Origin: Hymenobacter terricola
Lineage (GTDB): Bacteria > Bacteroidota > Bacteroidia > Cytophagales > Hymenobacteraceae
Direction of reading: 5' to 3'
NCBI RefSeq assembly: GCF_017921975.2
Contig: NZ_JAGEMO020000027.1
Coordinates: 1 to 64,000 of the forward strand
Length of the DNA: 64,000 bases
Position 1 is the first letter of the stretch. Each line of letters begins with the position of its first letter. The notes beneath the pieces were generated by a model. That model had not been told where the DNA came from and did no database searches. It saw only the letters and a program-made list of their open reading frames with translations. Positions 51,762 through 61,298 of the stretch are shown piece by piece. Position numbers and translations under genes: made by a program.

Positions 51762-52811
51762 ATGCAGACAATCGTTACCGAAGCCCTTTTTGCCCGCTAC
51801 TCTCGGGGCGCTGCCACGCCCGCCGAAACGGCGGCCGTGCGGGACTGGCTGGTGCTGCCCGCCAACCACGACCAGGCGCAACAGTGGATGCGCCAGCATT
51901 TTGACGCGCTGGCCGCGGCTCCCACCCCGCTTTCCGGCTTCGATGAACCCGACTACGAAGCACTGCTAGGAACGCTGCATCAGCGCCTTGACTTCGGCAA
52001 GCACCGGTACGTGATGCCGGAAGCGGCGCCCATGTGGCGGCGCTGGGCCGCCGCGGCCGCGGTGGCCGGCACCCTGGCCGGCGGCGGCTGGCTGCTGTAC
52101 TCCCAGCGCCCCGTGGCTCCCGTCGAAATGGCCACCAGCTACGGCCAGACGCAGCTCCTGCAATTACCCGACGGCTCGCAGGTGACCCTGAATGGCCACT
52201 CGAAGCTGCGCTACCCCGCCAAATGGGCCAAAAACCGGCCCCGCGAAGTGTGGCTGGACGGCGAAGGCTATTTTGCGGTGCAACACATGCCCAACAACCA
52301 GCGCTTTGTGGTGCACACCCGGGCGGGGTTCAGCGTGGAGGTGCTGGGCACCAAGTTCACGGTGAACCGGCGGCGCGACCAGGCCCGCGTGGTGCTGCTT
52401 TCGGGTAAGGTACGGATTGATTTTGACGACCCGCAACGCACCGATGTCATCATGAAGCCCGGCGAATTGGTGGAAACCCACGACGCCCAGCCCGCTGCCG
52501 TGGTGCATAAGGCCGTGCGCCCCGCCGCCTACACGGCCTGGAAAGACGACCGCCTGGTGCTCGACGAAACCCCGATTGCCGAGCTGGCCACCCGCCTGGA
52601 AGATACTTACGGCATCGAGGTGGCGGCCAGCCCCGAGTTGAGTGCGCGCAAAGTGACCGGGACCATCCCGGTGCGCGACCTGGACGTGCTGCTGCTGGCC
52701 CTGGAAGAAGCCTTCCACCTGAAGGCCACCCGCGAGGGCAACCGCATCACGCTCACCGACAAACCGATTTCTCATCCCACTAACCACTCTTCAAAAAATT
52801 CCCATGAATAA
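51762..52811 (+). CDS. FecR-family anti-sigma factor
   Basis: 349 residues from ATG at 51762 (MQTIVTEALFARYSRG), the natural family start; the frame is open earlier. The cytoplasmic N-terminal part binds sigma, one membrane helix spans about residues 93-115 (WAAAAAVAGTLAGGGWLLY), and the periplasmic FecR domain contains LPDGSQVTLNGHSKLRYP and EVWLDGEGYFAV. A C-terminal domain (PIAELATRLEDTYGIEVAA through FHLKATREGNRITL) contacts the STN domain of the TonB receptor. It overlaps the SusC gene by 8 bases, indicating translational coupling and a shared signalling circuit. Confidence 0.93.
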   Translation: MQTIVTEALFARYSRGAATPAETAAVRDWLVLPANHDQAQQWMRQHFDALAAAPTPLSGFDEPDYEALLGTLHQRLDFGKHRYVMPEAAPMWRRWAAAAAVAGTLAGGGWLLYSQRPVAPVEMATSYGQTQLLQLPDGSQVTLNGHSKLRYPAKWAKNRPREVWLDGEGYFAVQHMPNNQRFVVHTRAGFSVEVLGTKFTVNRRRDQARVVLLSGKVRIDFDDPQRTDVIMKPGELVETHDAQPAAVVHKAVRPAAYTAWKDDRLVLDETPIAELATRLEDTYGIEVAASPELSARKVTGTIPVRDLDVLLLALEEAFHLKATREGNRITLTDKPISHPTNHSSKNSHE

Positions 52812-55800
52812 ACCCTTTACCCACGGGGGCTGGCGCTACGTTCGTCCGGCGGGCCTCGTTACCGGTGTGCTGCTGTTGAGCGCCGCGCATTCTTCGGCCT
52901 CGGCGCAGCTGCTGGCTTCGGCCCGGGTGCAGCAAAGCCCCAGTGCAGCGGTGGCCCCTTCGCTGGTGGTCCAAACGGTGTCGCTAAAATCGCTGCTTAA
53001 GCAGTGGGAAAGCGACTACCACGTCACCATCTTTTACGAGAGCAACCTGGTGGGCGACAAGCGCGTGCCGGTGCAAACCGGCGTGGCTACGCTGGAAACC
53101 CGCCTTAGTGCCGTGCTGCCCCCGGCCGACCTAAGCTTTAAGAAGCTGCGCGAGGACTACTTCATCGTGACCAGCAGCCCTCGCGTGCAGGCCGAAACGG
53201 CCGCTGCGGCCACTGGTACCCGCATGGTACAAGACGTGACCGTATCGGGCCGCGTGACGCAGGCCAGCGGCGAAGGCCTGCCCGGCGTGACGGTGCTGGT
53301 GAAAGGCACCAACATCGGCACTTCGACGGGTGTCGATGGCAGCTTTTCGCTGAGCGTGCCCGAAAACAGCGTTTTGGTTATTAGCTCGGTAGGCTTCGTT
53401 CGGCAGGAAATACCGGTGACCGGCGCTACCAGCAACCTGGCCATTCGGATGACCGAGGACACGCAGGCGCTGAATGAAATTGTGGTGGTGGGCTACGGCA
53501 CCCAGAACCGCCAGGAACTGACCACCGCGGTAACTTCGGTGAATGCCAAGGCCATTGAGCGGCAGCCGGTGGCTGGTTTCGACCAGGCGTTGCAGGGGCA
53601 GGCTCCCGGCGTGCAGGTGACCTCGCCGACCGGCGCGCCCGGCTCGGGCATTAACATCCGCATTCGCGGCAACGCTTCGATTAACCTCAACAACTCGCCG
53701 CTGTACGTCATCGACGGCGTGCCGGTGCTGCCAACCTACGACCGAGAACTGAGCGTGGGCAACCAGAAGCCCAACCCGCTGAATACCATCAACCCCAACG
53801 ACATCGAAAGCATCGACGTGCTGAAGGATGGTGCGGCGGCGGCCATCTACGGCGTGCGGGCTTCCAACGGCGTGGTGGTGATTACAACCAAGCGCGGCAA
53901 GGCCGGCAAGGCCCAGGTGGGCTTCAACGTGTATTACGGCCGGCAGGAGTTGCGCAAGAAAATCAGCCTGCTCAACTCGCAGCAGTTTGCCACCTACTAC
54001 AACGAGGCGCGCCTCAACGCCGGCCAGACGCCGGCCTACACCCGCCTCGATACGCTAAGCCGCACCACCGACTGGCAGGACGAAACCTACCGCAAGGCGG
54101 CCATTCAGAACTACCAGCTGAACGTGAGCGGCGGCACCGACAAGACGCACTACTATGTATCGGGGGGCTATTTCAAGCAGGACGGCATCATCCTCAACTC
54201 GGGGTTTGACCGCTACAGCTTCAAGCTAAACCTTGACCAGCAGGCCACCGACAAGTTTCGCTTCGGCACCAACCTCAACTTTAGCCGCACCCACAACAAC
54301 GGCAGCGTGCGCAGCGAAATCGCCCTAGGCAGCTCCGGCACCGTGCTCGGCGCCCTGGCCCAGATTCCGACCGTGCCGGTGCGCAACCCCGACGGCCGCT
54401 ACGCGCTCAACCCCTTTACGCTGAGCGATAACCCGGTCGGCAACCTGCTCGAGACGAACAACAACGCCGTTACGTACCAGGCCATCGGCAATGTGTACGG
54501 CGAGTACGATATTCTGAAAAACCTGCGCTTCCGCTCGTCAGCGGGCATCGATTTCCGCACCCAGCTGGAAAACGAGTTCCTGACCCGCGACTACCCCGGC
54601 ACTTCCAACGCGCTTTCGTCGACGCGCGGCAGCGGCCGCACCGGCACTACCCAGCAGGTTATCTGGCTCTGGGAAAACACGCTAACCTACAACCCCAACC
54701 TGGGCGATAAAAGCCACCTGACCCTGCTGGCCGGCCAGTCGGTGCAGGAGTCGGACCGCTTCACCTCCAACGCTTCGGTGCAGGGCTACGCGTCGAACGC
54801 CGTGCCGTACCTGCTGGCCGGCACCACGCGCACCGGCACCAGCAGCTACGACGAACAGTGGGGCCTGATGAGCTACTTCGGCCGCGCCACCTACGACTAC
54901 GACGGCCGCTACCTGGCCACCGTGAGCTTGCGGGCCGACGGCACCAGCCGCTTCGAAAAGAAATTCGGCTACTTCCCGGCCGTGGGCCTGGGCTGGCGCA
55001 TCTCCAAGGAAGCGTTTTTCCCGCAGAGCAAAGTCATTTCGGAGTTGAAGCTGCGCGGCAGCGTGGGGGCCAACGGCAACCAGGAAATCCCGCCGTATGA
55101 CCGGTTCAGCACCTACGGCGTCGGGTCGAACTACCAGCAGGGCACGGCCGGTATTGTGGGCGGCATCGCGCCGCAGCGCATTGGTAACCTGGCCGTGAAG
55201 TGGGAAACCACTTATCAGTACAACGCCGGCATCGATTTGGGCTTGAAGGACAACCGCATTCTGCTGACCCTGGACGCTTACCTCAAGAAAACGCAGGACT
55301 TGCTCTACCAGGTACCGTTGGCCCTGAGCACGGGCGCGCAGAGCTTGACAATCGTCCAGAACCTGGGCAAAATCGAGAACCGGGGCGTTGAGCTGGGCCT
55401 GAACACGACCAACGTGCAGAGCGATAACGGCGGCTTCGCCTGGTCGACCAACTTCAACTTCACCATCAACCGCAACAAGCTGACGGACCTGGGCACGCTG
55501 GTGAACGAGCAGAACCAAACGGTGAACCGCGAAGTCGTGAGTGAGTACAACATCCTGCGCCAGGGGCTGGCACTGGGCACTTTCTACGGCTACCAGACGC
55601 AGGGCATCTTCAATTCGGCCGATGAAATTGCTTCGGCCAACGCCAACGCCAAGCGCATCAGCGGCAACCCCAACGCGCTGTATCAGCCCAACGCTTCGCC
55701 CGGCGACATTCGCTTTGCCGACGTGAACGGCGACGGCGTGGTAGACGCCAAGGACATGACGGTAATTGGCAACCCCAACCCCAAATCCATTGCCGGCGTC

Positions 55801-56280
55801 ACCAACACCTTCGGTTTTAAGGGACTGGAGTTGAGCGTGTTTTTCCAAAGCAGCTTCGGCAACGACATTTACAACGCCAACCGCCGCACCATTGAGGGCC
55901 AGGACGGGGCCGTGAACCAAACCACCGCCACCCTCAACCACTGGACGCCCACCAACACGAGCACCGACATTCCGCGCGCCATCATCGGCGACCCGAACGG
56001 CAACAACCGCATTTCGTCGCGCTTCATTGAGGACGGCTCCTACGTGCGCCTCAAAAACCTGACCCTGGGCTACAGCCTGCCCACCGCCGTGGTGCAAAAG
56101 GCCCGCTTTGGCAGCCTGCGCCTGTACGTGACGGCCCAAAACCTGGTGACCTGGACGCACTACTCCGGCTACGACCCCGAGGTGAGCGCCGACCCCTTCT
56201 CCAGCACGGGCTTTGGCCGCGACTTCGGGGTGTACCCGCAGGCCCGCACCTACACCGTTGGCCTGAATGCTTCCTTCTAA
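52804..56280 (+). CDS. SusC/RagA TonB-dependent transporter with STN signalling domain (beta-glucan locus)
   Basis: 1158 residues. A signal sequence is followed by an STN domain (SLKSLLKQWESDYHVTIFYE to LSFKKLREDYFIVTSS, about residues 58-122), which passes ligand status to the FecR protein. Next come the carboxypeptidase-regulatory-like domain (GLPGVTVLVKGTNIGTSTG), IVVVGYGTQNRQELTTAVTS, the plug (LQGQAPGVQVTSPTG, NSPLYVIDGVPVLP, GVRASNGVVVITTKRGKAG) and the barrel ending in YTVGLNASF. Compared with the xylan SusC it is about 110 residues longer, mainly because of the STN domain. Confidence 0.95.
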   Translation: MNKPFTHGGWRYVRPAGLVTGVLLLSAAHSSASAQLLASARVQQSPSAAVAPSLVVQTVSLKSLLKQWESDYHVTIFYESNLVGDKRVPVQTGVATLETRLSAVLPPADLSFKKLREDYFIVTSSPRVQAETAAAATGTRMVQDVTVSGRVTQASGEGLPGVTVLVKGTNIGTSTGVDGSFSLSVPENSVLVISSVGFVRQEIPVTGATSNLAIRMTEDTQALNEIVVVGYGTQNRQELTTAVTSVNAKAIERQPVAGFDQALQGQAPGVQVTSPTGAPGSGINIRIRGNASINLNNSPLYVIDGVPVLPTYDRELSVGNQKPNPLNTINPNDIESIDVLKDGAAAAIYGVRASNGVVVITTKRGKAGKAQVGFNVYYGRQELRKKISLLNSQQFATYYNEARLNAGQTPAYTRLDTLSRTTDWQDETYRKAAIQNYQLNVSGGTDKTHYYVSGGYFKQDGIILNSGFDRYSFKLNLDQQATDKFRFGTNLNFSRTHNNGSVRSEIALGSSGTVLGALAQIPTVPVRNPDGRYALNPFTLSDNPVGNLLETNNNAVTYQAIGNVYGEYDILKNLRFRSSAGIDFRTQLENEFLTRDYPGTSNALSSTRGSGRTGTTQQVIWLWENTLTYNPNLGDKSHLTLLAGQSVQESDRFTSNASVQGYASNAVPYLLAGTTRTGTSSYDEQWGLMSYFGRATYDYDGRYLATVSLRADGTSRFEKKFGYFPAVGLGWRISKEAFFPQSKVISELKLRGSVGANGNQEIPPYDRFSTYGVGSNYQQGTAGIVGGIAPQRIGNLAVKWETTYQYNAGIDLGLKDNRILLTLDAYLKKTQDLLYQVPLALSTGAQSLTIVQNLGKIENRGVELGLNTTNVQSDNGGFAWSTNFNFTINRNKLTDLGTLVNEQNQTVNREVVSEYNILRQGLALGTFYGYQTQGIFNSADEIASANANAKRISGNPNALYQPNASPGDIRFADVNGDGVVDAKDMTVIGNPNPKSIAGVTNTFGFKGLELSVFFQSSFGNDIYNANRRTIEGQDGAVNQTTATLNHWTPTNTSTDIPRAIIGDPNGNNRISSRFIEDGSYVRLKNLTLGYSLPTAVVQKARFGSLRLYVTAQNLVTWTHYSGYDPEVSADPFSSTGFGRDFGVYPQARTYTVGLNASF

Positions 56281-56302
56281 TTCGTTCCCACCCCGTTTTA
56301 TC

Positions 56303-57751
56303 ATGAAAAAATTTCTCATCCCCGGCTTTTGCGCCCTGCTTCTGGGCGGTGCCGCCTGCAACGTGCTCGATAAAGAGCCGCTGCCCAGCGTGTCGCCTAA
56401 CAACTTCTTCAAGAGTGCCGACGACGCCGAAGCCGCCATCACGGGCGCTTACGACGCGCTGCAATTCACCGGCACCTATGGCCAGGACCTGAACGTGGTG
56501 GGCGAAATGCCCTCCGACGACTGCACCACCACCAACGGCGACGTGCTGGGGCTCGACAAAATTCAGTGGACGCCCAGCAGCAGCCAGGTTTACAATGTGT
56601 TTCGCGATTCGTACATCGGCATCAACCGCGCCAATGCGGTGCTGAAATACGTGCCCACGGTGTCGATGCCCGTGGCCCGCCGCAACGAGATTCTGGGCGA
56701 GGCGCGCTTCCTGCGCGCCCTGCACTACTTCAACCTGGTGAAGCTGTACGGCGCGGTGCCCCTGCGCCTGGAGCCCACCGAAACCGGCGACCCGGCCGTG
56801 ATTGCCCTGCCCCGCACCCCCGCCGACCAGGTGTACGCCCGCATCATCGAAGACTTAGCCCAAGCCGATGCCCTCGCCCCCAGCCAGAACCCCACCCGCG
56901 TCACCAAAAGCGCAGCCAACGCCCTGCTGGCCCGGGTGCAACTCACCCTGCGCCAGTGGCCGGCCGTTGTTGCCGCCGCCAACAAAGTACTGAGCAACAG
57001 TTCGTACTCGCTGAACGCTCCTTTCAAATCCCTGTACCCGGCCGATAACAAGCCGGAGTCCATCTTCGAAGTGCAGTTTGCTGGCACCGCCGACGGCGGC
57101 AACATCCTGCCCGACTTGCTGCTGCCCAACCCGCCGGCTACCTACTCGTTTGCGAAGTTCAACATCCCCACTGCTAACCTGATTGCGCTGCCAACTCCGG
57201 CCGACCGCCGCTGGGCCACCATCGGCACGGTGCTGGGTGGCGTGGACCACGCCAGCTACATCCAGGGCAGCGGCTCGGGCAACGACAGCGGGCCCTTCGT
57301 GTACAAGTGGCCGAGCAACCCCAACGGCTTCAACAGTCCCGACAACACCTATGTGCTGCGCTTGGCCGACGTGCTGCTGATGTACGCCGAAGCCGCCAAT
57401 GAGCAAAGCGGCCCCACCCAGGACTGCCTCGACAAGCTGAACCGCGTGCGCGTGCGCGCCGGCCTGGCCGCCCTCACCCTGGCCTCGCCCGAAGCCGCCA
57501 GCACGCAAACGCTGCGCAACGAAATCGATACCCAGCGCCGCCTGGAGCTGGCCTTCGAAGGCGAGCGGTGGTTTGACCTGCTGCGCTACGCCCGCCACAA
57601 CCAGGTGACGCCCGGCGCCCACGCCATCACGGCCCTCGACCTGATTGCGACCCGCCCCAACGGCGCACGCGACGTGAATTACCTGCTCTTCCCCATTCCG
57701 CAGGCCGAAATCAACAACAACGCCCAGCTCCAGCAAAATCCGGGGTACTAA
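56303..57751 (+). CDS. SusD/RagB-family surface glycan-binding lipoprotein (beta-glucan locus)
   Basis: 482 residues from ATG at 56303; an ATG at 56267 lies inside the SusC gene. The N-terminus FLIPGFCALLLGGAACNVLD has the lipobox cysteine. SusD marks: NVLDKEPLPSVSPNNFF, ARFLRALHYFNLVKLYGAVP, then VLRLADVLLMYAEAANEQ, RRLELAFEGERWFDLLRYARHN and LLFPIPQAEINNNAQLQQNPGY at the end. It is paired with SusC 23 bases upstream. With the GH30 and GH5 genes downstream the likely cargo is beta-glucan oligosaccharides. Confidence 0.94.
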   Translation: MKKFLIPGFCALLLGGAACNVLDKEPLPSVSPNNFFKSADDAEAAITGAYDALQFTGTYGQDLNVVGEMPSDDCTTTNGDVLGLDKIQWTPSSSQVYNVFRDSYIGINRANAVLKYVPTVSMPVARRNEILGEARFLRALHYFNLVKLYGAVPLRLEPTETGDPAVIALPRTPADQVYARIIEDLAQADALAPSQNPTRVTKSAANALLARVQLTLRQWPAVVAAANKVLSNSSYSLNAPFKSLYPADNKPESIFEVQFAGTADGGNILPDLLLPNPPATYSFAKFNIPTANLIALPTPADRRWATIGTVLGGVDHASYIQGSGSGNDSGPFVYKWPSNPNGFNSPDNTYVLRLADVLLMYAEAANEQSGPTQDCLDKLNRVRVRAGLAALTLASPEAASTQTLRNEIDTQRRLELAFEGERWFDLLRYARHNQVTPGAHAITALDLIATRPNGARDVNYLLFPIPQAEINNNAQLQQNPGY

Positions 57752-57916
57752 GGAAGTCGCCGTTTCGGGGCAGGGAAACATGGTGGGAACAATTAGAGTA
57801 CCTGCCCTGGAACGGCATTTTTCCAACGGATTATAGCAAAGCCAAGCGGCATCTGGTTGACCATTTGGTTCAACTACTGGCCGCAATCGATTTCAAGCTC
57901 ACCGCCCCACCCTTCT

Positions 57917-59353
57917 ATGTCCACAAAGTCCCACCGCTGGCTGCCCATGGCCTTCGTCCTGCTGGCCTTCGGGGCCAGTGCCCACGAGGCGCCACGGCCC
58001 ACGCCCGCCGCCCACCCCGCCAAGAAAGCCAACGTCGCCTTCTGGCTGACCACGCCCGATAAGTCGGTGTTGTTTCGGCAGCAGCCCGGCCGCCTGACAT
58101 TTGGCGCGGCGGCCAACAACAACCCGACCATTGAAGTGGATGACCAGCAGCGTTTCCAGTCCATCGACGGCTTTGGGTACTGCCTCACGGGCGGCAGCGC
58201 CCAGTTGCTGCACCAAATGGGCGCGCCCGAGCGGGCCAAGCTGCTGCACGAATTGTTCGGCACCGCCGGCACCAGCATTGGCGTGAGCTACCTGCGCATC
58301 AGCATCGGCGCGTCGGACCTCGACGACCGGGTTTTCAGCTACGACGACCTGCCGGCGGGCCAGACCGACCCCGCCCTGGCCCAGTTCAGCCTCGCCCCCG
58401 ACCAGGCCCACCTGATTCCGGTGCTGAAGGAGATTCTGGCCATCAACCCGACCCTTAAAATCCTGGGCTCGCCCTGGTCGCCGCCGCCGTGGATGAAGAC
58501 CAACGAAAACTCCAAGGGCGGCAGTCTGAAGCCCGAGTTTTACGACGCTTACGCGCAGTATTTCGTGAAATACCTGCAAGGCATGAAAGCCGCTGGCATT
58601 GGCCTCGACGCCGTTACGGTGCAGAACGAACCCCTGCACCCCGGCAACAATCCCAGCTTGCTGATGCCCGCCATCGAGCAAGCCGATTTCATCAAGAAGA
58701 GCCTCGGCCCGGCGTTCCGCACCGCTAAGCTGAACACAAAAATCATCGTGTACGACCACAACGCCGACAAGCCGGAGTACCCGCTCACAGTGTTGGCCGA
58801 CGCAGATGCCGCGCAGTACGTCGACGGCGCGGCCTTTCACCTGTACGCGGGCAAGGTTGAGGCCCTCTCGCGGGTCCACGACACCTTTCCGAACAAGAAC
58901 CTGTATTTCACCGAGCAATGGGTGGGTTCGCGCAGCAAGTTTGAAGATAACTTGGGCTGGCACGTCAAAAACCTCATCATCGGGGCCACCCGCAACTGGG
59001 CCCGCACCGTGCTGGAATGGAACCTGGCCGCCGACCCGCAGCAAAACCCGCACACGCCCGGCGGCTGCAACCAGTGCCTGGGTGCCATCACGCTGGCCGG
59101 CAACGAGGTGACGCGCAACCCCGCGTACTACATCATTGCCCACGCCGCCAAGTTTGCCCGGCCGGGCTCGGTACGCATTGCCTCCACCACGCCGGCCACG
59201 CTGCCCAACGTGGCTTTCCGCGCCCCGGACGGCCGCCGCGTCGTCATCGTGGAGAACGACGGGCCCGCGCCGCAGTCTTTCAACATTCGCGCCCAGGGCC
59301 GGCTCATCAGCAGCACACTGCCGGCGGGGGCCGTGGGCACTTACGTGTGGTAG
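57917..59353 (+). CDS. Secreted GH30 beta-glycosidase (first of two)
   Basis: 478 residues from ATG at 57917, giving a signal peptide (LPMAFVLLAFGASAHEA). The (beta/alpha)8 barrel contains FQSIDGFGYCLTGGSAQLL, LRISIGASDLDDRVFSYDD, ILGSPWSPPPWMKTNENSKG, the acid/base glutamate in VQNEPLHPGNNPS and the nucleophile in LYFTEQWVGSRS. A beta-rich side domain closes the protein (FNIRAQGRLISSTLPAG). Similar Bacteroides enzymes of GH30 subfamily 3 cut beta-1,6-glucan; glucosylceramidase is the usual automatic name. Neighbouring SusC/SusD and GH5 favour a beta-glucan. Confidence 0.9.
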   Translation: MSTKSHRWLPMAFVLLAFGASAHEAPRPTPAAHPAKKANVAFWLTTPDKSVLFRQQPGRLTFGAAANNNPTIEVDDQQRFQSIDGFGYCLTGGSAQLLHQMGAPERAKLLHELFGTAGTSIGVSYLRISIGASDLDDRVFSYDDLPAGQTDPALAQFSLAPDQAHLIPVLKEILAINPTLKILGSPWSPPPWMKTNENSKGGSLKPEFYDAYAQYFVKYLQGMKAAGIGLDAVTVQNEPLHPGNNPSLLMPAIEQADFIKKSLGPAFRTAKLNTKIIVYDHNADKPEYPLTVLADADAAQYVDGAAFHLYAGKVEALSRVHDTFPNKNLYFTEQWVGSRSKFEDNLGWHVKNLIIGATRNWARTVLEWNLAADPQQNPHTPGGCNQCLGAITLAGNEVTRNPAYYIIAHAAKFARPGSVRIASTTPATLPNVAFRAPDGRRVVIVENDGPAPQSFNIRAQGRLISSTLPAGAVGTYVW

Positions 59354-59471
59354 TTGACCCCGATTAAGTAGTTGCACAGCAAAAACCGTATGCTCCGGTC
59401 CGACCGCCTAGGGCGGCCCTACCGGCAGTTCGGGCACTTATACGCTTCTTCCTCTCTCAGAATTCCCGTCT

Positions 59472-60932
59472 ATGAAACGTATCCGAACCGAGCTGCTGGC
59501 AATTGGTATGAGCCTGGTGCTGACCAGCATGGGCTGCCAGAAAAAAGGCGGCGACTCCCCTACCCCAACGCCGCCGGTGGTGGTGGTGACGCCGCCGCTG
59601 GGCCCGTCGCAAGTGGCGGCCTGGGTTACCAACGCCGATAAGTCGGCGCTCTTCGCCAGGCAGCGGGTGGTCATCAATTTCAGCGCGGCCGCCAGTCAGA
59701 ACGTGGCCATTGCCGTGGATACCGCCCAGACCTACCAGACCATGGACGGCTTCGGCTATTGCCTGACCGGCGGCAGCGCCTCCGTCATTCACCAGATGGG
59801 CAATACCGAGCGGGCGGCCCTGCTGCGCGAGTTGTTTGCCACCGACAGTACCTGGCTGGGCGTGAGCTACCTGCGCATCAGCATCGGGGCTTCGGACCTG
59901 AGCGACCAGGTATTTACCTACGACGACGTGCCCACCAGCCAGACCGACGTGCCGCTGGCTAGTTTCAGCCTCGGCCCCGACCAGACGCACCTGCTTCCGC
60001 TGCTGCGCGAAATCCTGGCCATCAACCCCAACATCAAAATCCTGGGCTCGCCCTGGACGGCGCCGTCGTGGATGAAGACCAACCGCAGCCCGATAAACGG
60101 CAGCCTGCTGCCCCAGTACTACGACGCCTACGCCCGGTACTTCGTCAAATACATCCAGCAGATGGCCGCCGAGGGCATTCGCATCGATGCCGTGACGCTC
60201 CAGAACGAGCCGCTGAACCCTAACAACAACCCCAGCATGGTGATGCAGGCCGCCGAACAGGCCGAATTCATCAGGACCAATGTGGGCCCGGCCTTCGCGG
60301 CGGCGGGCATCAGCACCAAAATCATTGCCTACGACCACAATGCCGACCGCCCCGACTACCCCATCGCGGTGCTCAACGACGCGGGCGCCCGGCCTTTCGT
60401 CGACGGCTCGGCCTTCCACCTCTACGGCGGCTCCATTGATGCCCTGACGCAGGTGCATAATGCCTACCCGACCAAGAACGTGTACTTCACCGAGCAGTGG
60501 ACGCAGGCACCCGGCTCGTTTGCCGGCGATGTGGCCTGGCACGTCAACAACCTGATTATCGGGGCCCCGCGCAACTGGAGCCGCAACGTGCTGGAGTGGA
60601 ACCTGGCCAACGACCAGTACTACGGCCCCCACACCAGCGGCGGCTGCAACCAGTGCCTGGGCGCCATCACTGTGGCCGGCAACGCCGTGACCCGCAACCC
60701 AGCCTATTACACGGTGGCCCACGCCAGCAAATTCGTGCGGCCCGGCTCGGTGCGCATCGGCTCCACCACGCTCACCAACCTGCCCAACGTGGCCTACAAA
60801 ACGCCCGCTGGCAAAAAGGTGCTACTGGTGCTCAACACCAGCAACACACTCCAGACGTTCGACATCCTCTACAAAGGCAAAACGGCGACTACCTCGCTCT
60901 ACGGCGGCTCGGTGGGCACCTATGTTTGGTAA
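59472..60932 (+). CDS. GH30 beta-glycosidase lipoprotein (second of two)
   Basis: 486 residues. The N-terminus ELLAIGMSLVLTSMGCQKKG ends in a lipobox cysteine, unlike the first copy, and is followed by a Pro-rich spacer (PTPTPPVVVVTPPLG). The catalytic barrel repeats the first copy closely: MDGFGYCLTGGSASVI, ILGSPWTAPSWMKTN, acid/base in LQNEPLNPNNNPS, nucleophile in VYFTEQWTQAPG, and the shared GGCNQCLGAIT. It therefore arose by tandem duplication. One copy is likely soluble in the periplasm or secreted and this one anchored on the surface near SusC/SusD. Confidence 0.92.
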   Translation: MKRIRTELLAIGMSLVLTSMGCQKKGGDSPTPTPPVVVVTPPLGPSQVAAWVTNADKSALFARQRVVINFSAAASQNVAIAVDTAQTYQTMDGFGYCLTGGSASVIHQMGNTERAALLRELFATDSTWLGVSYLRISIGASDLSDQVFTYDDVPTSQTDVPLASFSLGPDQTHLLPLLREILAINPNIKILGSPWTAPSWMKTNRSPINGSLLPQYYDAYARYFVKYIQQMAAEGIRIDAVTLQNEPLNPNNNPSMVMQAAEQAEFIRTNVGPAFAAAGISTKIIAYDHNADRPDYPIAVLNDAGARPFVDGSAFHLYGGSIDALTQVHNAYPTKNVYFTEQWTQAPGSFAGDVAWHVNNLIIGAPRNWSRNVLEWNLANDQYYGPHTSGGCNQCLGAITVAGNAVTRNPAYYTVAHASKFVRPGSVRIGSTTLTNLPNVAYKTPAGKKVLLVLNTSNTLQTFDILYKGKTATTSLYGGSVGTYVW

Positions 60933-61298
60933 CGGCCGGAATATTTTGCCGGCTGGGCAGCTTTTCAGTTGTTTTTTAACGGATGAGGCTGCCACCCGCC
61001 AGGTAGGGTTTCTGGCGGGGCCAGGCCAGTCTTTGGGTTTTGGGCGTGTGCAGTAGGTGTATGCGCGCACGTAAAAAGGGCATTGCAGGGCGTAAAACAG
61101 GCCCTTTTGTTTGATTTTATTGCGAAAGCGGCGGCTACATTTGCCTGCGCTGGCATACGGTATTAAGCAGTATTTACGGGCGTTTGCAGGAGCATTTTGC
61201 CGGCTTCCTGCGGCTTCGTGCCCAAGGCTTCTGAGTTGCCGCTGCGGCCTGCGCAGCACTTTTTCCTACACTTCCATTTCCCAAAATCCCACCCGTCT
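60933..61298. other. 366-bp gene-free stretch upstream of the GH5 gene
   Basis: No gene is visible. TACATTTG at 61136-61143 is a full -7 match, with TTTG at 61106-61109 and 61110-61113 as candidate -33 elements; the spacing is 22 bases from the nearer, slightly long. The GH5 gene may therefore have its own promoter, with a leader of about 155 bases. Confidence 0.55.
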
